NCBI GenBank assembly: GCA_028871555.1
Contig: JAGWNA010000027.1
Coordinates: forward strand, 1-37,156
Reading direction: 5' to 3'
Source of the DNA: Lysobacteraceae bacterium
Lineage (GTDB): Bacteria; Pseudomonadota; Gammaproteobacteria; Xanthomonadales; Rhodanobacteraceae
Length of the DNA: 37,156 nucleotides
Position 1 is the first letter of the stretch. Each line of letters begins with the position of its first letter. This document shows positions 34,184 to 37,156 of this stretch, piece after piece. The position numbers were made by a program, and so were the translations under genes. The notes under the pieces are model-generated. The model made no database searches and was not told where the DNA came from. It worked only from the letters and a program-made list of their open reading frames with translations.

Positions 34184-36279
34184 ACGCCGTCCCGATGGAA
34201 ACCGAACAGCAAGCCACGCGTCGCCTATTTCGTCGAATGCTGGCCGATGGCTACCGGGTAACAGCTGGGTATCTGTATTGCACTGTCGATGGTGCACCGT
34301 GGTGCCGGCGTATCCGCTTCGATCATCCAAGCGAGGGAAAGGAATACCGGCCGTTGCACTGGAGCGGCACGCGGTACGTCGCCAGCGAGCCGCCAGCGCC
34401 AGCGGCAGGCAAGCCGTTGTACTACCTGCCCGAACTGCTGGCCGCTGATCCTGCCGCGCTGGTGTGGATCGTGGAGGGCGAAAAGTGCGTCGAGAACCTG
34501 ACAAAACTTAACATTGTTGCCACCACGTCCGGCGGTTGTACCAGCGCCAGCGGCGCGGACTGGACACCGCTGCGCGGGCGTCACTGCATCGTCTGGCCCG
34601 ACCACGATGCACCGGGCACCAAGTATGCCGACGAGGTTGCCGCCAAGCTGCGTGCGCTGGGCTGTAAGGTCGAGATGATCGACGTTGAACCGCTGGGCTT
34701 GCCCGACAAGGGCGACGCGGTGGACTGGCTGGCGATGCATCCCGATGCCACGACAGCGAACGTGCTGGCGCTGGCGAGGCTCACGGCACCAGCGGCACCG
34801 TCGACATTCACCAGCGCACCGGAGCCACTGCCGGAGCCGCTGCCAGCGGTTCCCGCCTTTGACGCGGACATGCTTCCTGCATCGGTACGCGCGTGGTGTG
34901 TGGATGCTGCGGACGGCCTGCAAGTGCCGCTGGACTTCACCGCGATACCTGCAATCGTCGCGCTGGCTGGCACCATCGGACGACGTGTAGGCATTGCGAT
35001 GAAGCAGCATGCGCGCTGGTATGAGCGGCCCATGTTGTGGGGGTGCGTCATCGGGCGACCCAGTAGCGGCAAGAGTCCGGCACTATCGCCAGCACGGCGG
35101 ATGCTGGAACGACTCGCGCGCGAAGAACGCGCGGTCTATGCCGTGGCGGCGCGTGAGCATGAAGCCCGTGTCATGGTGGCGGACGCGGCGAAGGCGAATG
35201 CGAAAAAAGCGATTCAAGCAGCGCTGAAGAAGAAAGACCAGACCGGCGCTGAAGCTGCTGCGGAGACGGCGCTATTCGAGGATGAACCGCCAAGCGAGCC
35301 GCGTATCGTGGTGAACGATGCGACGGTGGAAAAGCTGGGCGAGTTGTTGAACGCGAACCCGCGCGGGCTGGTGCAATTCCGCGATGAGTTGGCCGGATGG
35401 CTGGCTAACCTTGATCGTGAAGGGCGCGAGAGTGACCGCGCGTTCTGGCTGGAATGCTGGAACGGCACCGGCGCGTTTACCGTGGATCGAATCGGGCGCG
35501 GCACCGTTCCGATTGAAGCGTGCGCCATGTCCATCCTGGGCGGCATGCAACCGGGCAAGCTGGCGGAGTACGTGCGCGGCGCGATCCGTGGAGGTTTCAG
35601 TGATGATGGCCTGATTCAGCGGTTTCAGCTGGCCGTATATCCCGATCTGCCCGCTAACTGGACGTACACCGACCGGCCCATAGACCCGCAAGCCGAGGCC
35701 ACTGCATGGGCGACGTTCCAACGGCTGCGCGCACTGGACGCGGATGCCATCGGCGCGGAGTGCCATGCATCGGCAGACGTGCCCTTCCTGCGGTTCGACA
35801 ACGAAGCTCAAGGGCTGCTGATCGAGTGGCAGACCCAGCTTATGGGGCGACTGCGCGAAGGCAACGAAGCGGCTTGGATGGAATCGCATCTTGCCAAGTA
35901 TCCGGCGCTTGCTGGACGGCTGGCGCTGGTGTTGCACCTTGCGGACGGCAATGCTGGCCCGGTCAGTGCCGACACGCTCGCCACGGCCCTGGACTGGTGC
36001 GGCTACTTGGAAGGCCATGCGCGGCGCATCTATGCCCCGGCGATGGATAACGGCCTGACAGCGGCGCACCTGATCCTGAAGAAACGGCCCGACCTGAGCG
36101 AGCCTTTTACCGCGCGCGACCTGCAGCGGCGCGGCTGGGCTGGCCTGAGTGACCGCGACGCTATCGAGGAAGGGCTGGAGGTGCTGGTGGAGTGTCGGCA
36201 CCTGCTGGCGACCGCAACCGACCCCGGCCCGCAAGGTGGGCGGCGATCCGTCGTGTATGAATGGAGGGCGACCCCATGA
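34180..36279 (+). CDS. Toprim plus DUF3987 ATPase (primase-helicase-like)
   Basis: This 699-residue protein combines two parts. Residues about 90-215 form a Toprim-like domain with the acidic motif VEGEKC (98-103) and WPDHDAPG (Asp141, Asp143). Residues about 235-690 match DUF3987, with Walker A GRPSSGKS (292-299), a charged helical insert rich in Ala, Lys and Glu (about 315-365) and Walker B VQFRDEL (398-404). Proteins of this kind occur in islands and phages as putative replicative primase-helicases. The GTG at 34180 has GGGGG (34169-34173) upstream and overlaps the previous stop as GTGA; an ATG at 34195 is the alternative. The next gene overlaps its stop as ATGA. Confidence 0.85.
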   Translation: MNAVPMETEQQATRRLFRRMLADGYRVTAGYLYCTVDGAPWCRRIRFDHPSEGKEYRPLHWSGTRYVASEPPAPAAGKPLYYLPELLAADPAALVWIVEGEKCVENLTKLNIVATTSGGCTSASGADWTPLRGRHCIVWPDHDAPGTKYADEVAAKLRALGCKVEMIDVEPLGLPDKGDAVDWLAMHPDATTANVLALARLTAPAAPSTFTSAPEPLPEPLPAVPAFDADMLPASVRAWCVDAADGLQVPLDFTAIPAIVALAGTIGRRVGIAMKQHARWYERPMLWGCVIGRPSSGKSPALSPARRMLERLAREERAVYAVAAREHEARVMVADAAKANAKKAIQAALKKKDQTGAEAAAETALFEDEPPSEPRIVVNDATVEKLGELLNANPRGLVQFRDELAGWLANLDREGRESDRAFWLECWNGTGAFTVDRIGRGTVPIEACAMSILGGMQPGKLAEYVRGAIRGGFSDDGLIQRFQLAVYPDLPANWTYTDRPIDPQAEATAWATFQRLRALDADAIGAECHASADVPFLRFDNEAQGLLIEWQTQLMGRLREGNEAAWMESHLAKYPALAGRLALVLHLADGNAGPVSADTLATALDWCGYLEGHARRIYAPAMDNGLTAAHLILKKRPDLSEPFTARDLQRRGWAGLSDRDAIEEGLEVLVECRHLLATATDPGPQGGRRSVVYEWRATP

Positions 36280-36983
36280 ACTGGCGTGCAAAGTTGCAGG
36301 AACAGCGCGGCGCGATATTTCAGAAAGGGCGCCGCGACCCGCTGACAAAACTGACACAACCTCAAAAACGGCAATTCGACCCACTGACAAAACTGACACA
36401 ACCTAGTTTTGTCAGTTCTGTCAGTGACCCATCCGGGCATTCTGCAAATATCGAGGCGATGGCACGGGCGGACGCGGCGGCCCTGAAAACCGAACGCGCC
36501 CGCCTGCTGGCGCTGGCCGCTGCCGAGTGGATCGACGCGGCCCATGTTCACCGCATGACCGATGCCGACCTAGCCGACTGGATAGCTGCCGGTCTGGACG
36601 ATGGACAGCGCCGGGTGTTCCTGCACCTGCTGGACGACACCGCCAGCCGCTATGCCGGACGGGTGCCGCTGGACGATACGGCAGCGATCCACTGCTGCCA
36701 CTGTGGCCCGGTATGGGCGCATCCGGACATAGCGGCGGCCTTGCCTAGGGTAGGCGGCTGGCCGCGTGCGCTGGGCTGCCCGTGGTGCTTTGTCCGCAAG
36801 GCTGGCGGCTACATCCCGCGACCGTCCATCACCTGCGGCGACTGCCAGCACTTCACGCCGGACACGATCAATCCACCAGCCGGCATGGGCACCTGCGCCA
36901 GCGGTCACGGCATGCACTACCCGATGACCGCTCACCGTTGCGCGGCGTATCTGATTTCAACCAAAAAAGGGGACTTAGCCTAA
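36276..36983 (+). CDS. Hypothetical island protein with in-frame repeats and Cys-rich C-terminus
   Basis: This 235-residue protein is of unknown function. Its N-terminus has a 14-residue in-frame duplication, DPLTKLTQP at about residues 21-29 and again at 35-43, encoded by the iteron-like DNA repeats. The C-terminal half is Cys/His-rich (IHCCHCGPVWAHP, LGCPWCFVRK, ITCGDCQHF, MGTCASGHGMHY, HRCAAY), suggesting two or more zinc knuckles. Proteins with similar LTKLT-type repeats followed by SFVSSVS are, from memory, frequent downstream of DUF3987 genes in Pseudomonas and Xanthomonas islands. The ATG at 36276 overlaps the preceding stop; an ATG at 36261 is the alternative. Confidence 0.75.
   Translation: MNWRAKLQEQRGAIFQKGRRDPLTKLTQPQKRQFDPLTKLTQPSFVSSVSDPSGHSANIEAMARADAAALKTERARLLALAAAEWIDAAHVHRMTDADLADWIAAGLDDGQRRVFLHLLDDTASRYAGRVPLDDTAAIHCCHCGPVWAHPDIAAALPRVGGWPRALGCPWCFVRKAGGYIPRPSITCGDCQHFTPDTINPPAGMGTCASGHGMHYPMTAHRCAAYLISTKKGDLA
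36335..36424. repeat. Iteron-like ACTGACA repeat cluster inside a coding sequence
   Basis: A 28-nt unit (36335-36362) recurs at 36377-36404 with one mismatch. Each unit holds two CTGACA motifs 9 nt apart (36342, 36351, 36384, 36393), and two inverted TGTCAG copies follow (36410 and 36419). ACTGACAAAACT (36383-36394) and AGTTTTGTCAGT (36405-36416) form a perfect 12-bp inverted repeat with a 10-nt loop. The region is also AT-richer than its surroundings. Confidence 0.75.
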
Positions 36984-37015
36984 TGATTTCGTATTCTGTG
37001 GAATTGAAGCCGTGA
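36983..37015 (+). other. Possible 10-codon linking reading frame
   Basis: An ATG overlapping the preceding stop (TAATG at 36981-36985) opens a 10-residue frame, MISYSVELKP, whose TGA stop overlaps the GTG of the next gene (GTGA at 37012-37015). It may serve only to pass ribosomes from one gene to the next; it could also be chance. Confidence 0.3.
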
Positions 37016-37156
37016 GTCGTGGCGGCTCGCGCTACGGTGCGGGACGGCCCGCGCGAAACGTCCGTATCGAATCCCTGCACCGTCTGGACGTGCGCGAGTT
37101 ACAACGGCGCGGCATGCTGCTGGCTGGGCAGTCCTGTGAATGGGCGTGGTCACGCA
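37012..37156 (+). CDS. Island hypothetical protein, 5' part (partial at window edge)
   Basis: An open frame from GTG at 37012 reads VSRGGSRYGAGRPARNVRIE, then SLHRLDVRELQRRGMLLAGQ and a Trp-containing segment, to the end of the window. The RGGSRYGAGRP start and the following R-x-L-D-V-R-x-L-x-R-x-G pattern resemble a small hypothetical family found in many integrase/DUF3987 islands (recollection). Function unknown. No ATG is available nearby. Confidence 0.65.
   Translation, partial: MSRGGSRYGAGRPARNVRIESLHRLDVRELQRRGMLLAGQSCEWAWSR

Noticed and set aside
36335..36424. Repeated 28-nt units, considered as a CRISPR array.
   Set aside because: There are only two units with a 14-nt interval, in frame within a gene, with inverted copies of the core. 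This does not fit repeat-spacer structure.

Overview
The window looks like a GC-rich gammaproteobacterial chromosome of the Xanthomonadales, most likely family Rhodanobacteraceae (Rhodanobacter, Dyella, Frateuria and relatives). This is inferred from the gene order (fmdB-type gene, aspS, yebC, ruvC, ruvA, kup, ruvB, ybgC, tolQRAB, pal, cpoB, queE, queC), from protein sequence flavour and from REP-type palindromes. No 16S gene is present to confirm it.

Positions 1-30,700 are ordinary core chromosome. Left to right on the + strand are the end of sucC and all of sucD (TCA cycle), then nadE (NAD synthesis). A minus-strand bamD (outer-membrane assembly) is divergent from rluD and pgeF. Next comes clpB behind a good heat-shock (sigma-32) promoter. 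A minus-strand block holds an MFS transporter and a TonB-dependent receptor. A zinc-ribbon protein, aspS, a small lipase-like hydrolase, yebC and the Holliday-junction genes ruvC-ruvA follow. Two tandem kup potassium transporters lie between ruvA and ruvB. The cell-envelope Tol-Pal cluster (ybgC, tolQ, tolR, tolA, tolB, pal, cpoB) leads into the queuosine genes queE and queC. Many junctions overlap by 1-4 nt (ruvC/ruvA, tolA/tolB, pal/cpoB), which indicates co-transcription and coupled translation.

From about 30,690 to the right edge the window enters an integrated element. A tRNA-Lys(UUU) gene is followed by a strong terminator and a P4-type tyrosine integrase. Then come a RelE-like toxin with its antitoxin, an unrecognised 199-residue protein and a run of translationally coupled genes: an AlpA-like regulator, a zinc-finger primase fragment, a Toprim plus DUF3987 ATPase, a Cys-rich protein carrying iteron-like repeats inside its reading frame, and the start of a further island gene. 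This resembles the integration, control and replication end of a P4-like satellite or genomic island. Its right end and any cargo lie outside the window.

The most interesting non-genic signals are the ACTGACA repeat cluster inside the gene at 36276-36983, the GGGGCAT motif cluster just upstream of the integrase, a four-copy dispersed palindromic element centred on CCTGTCGG, a REP pair that includes the sucD stop codon, and a purine/pyrimidine heptamer array upstream of ruvB.
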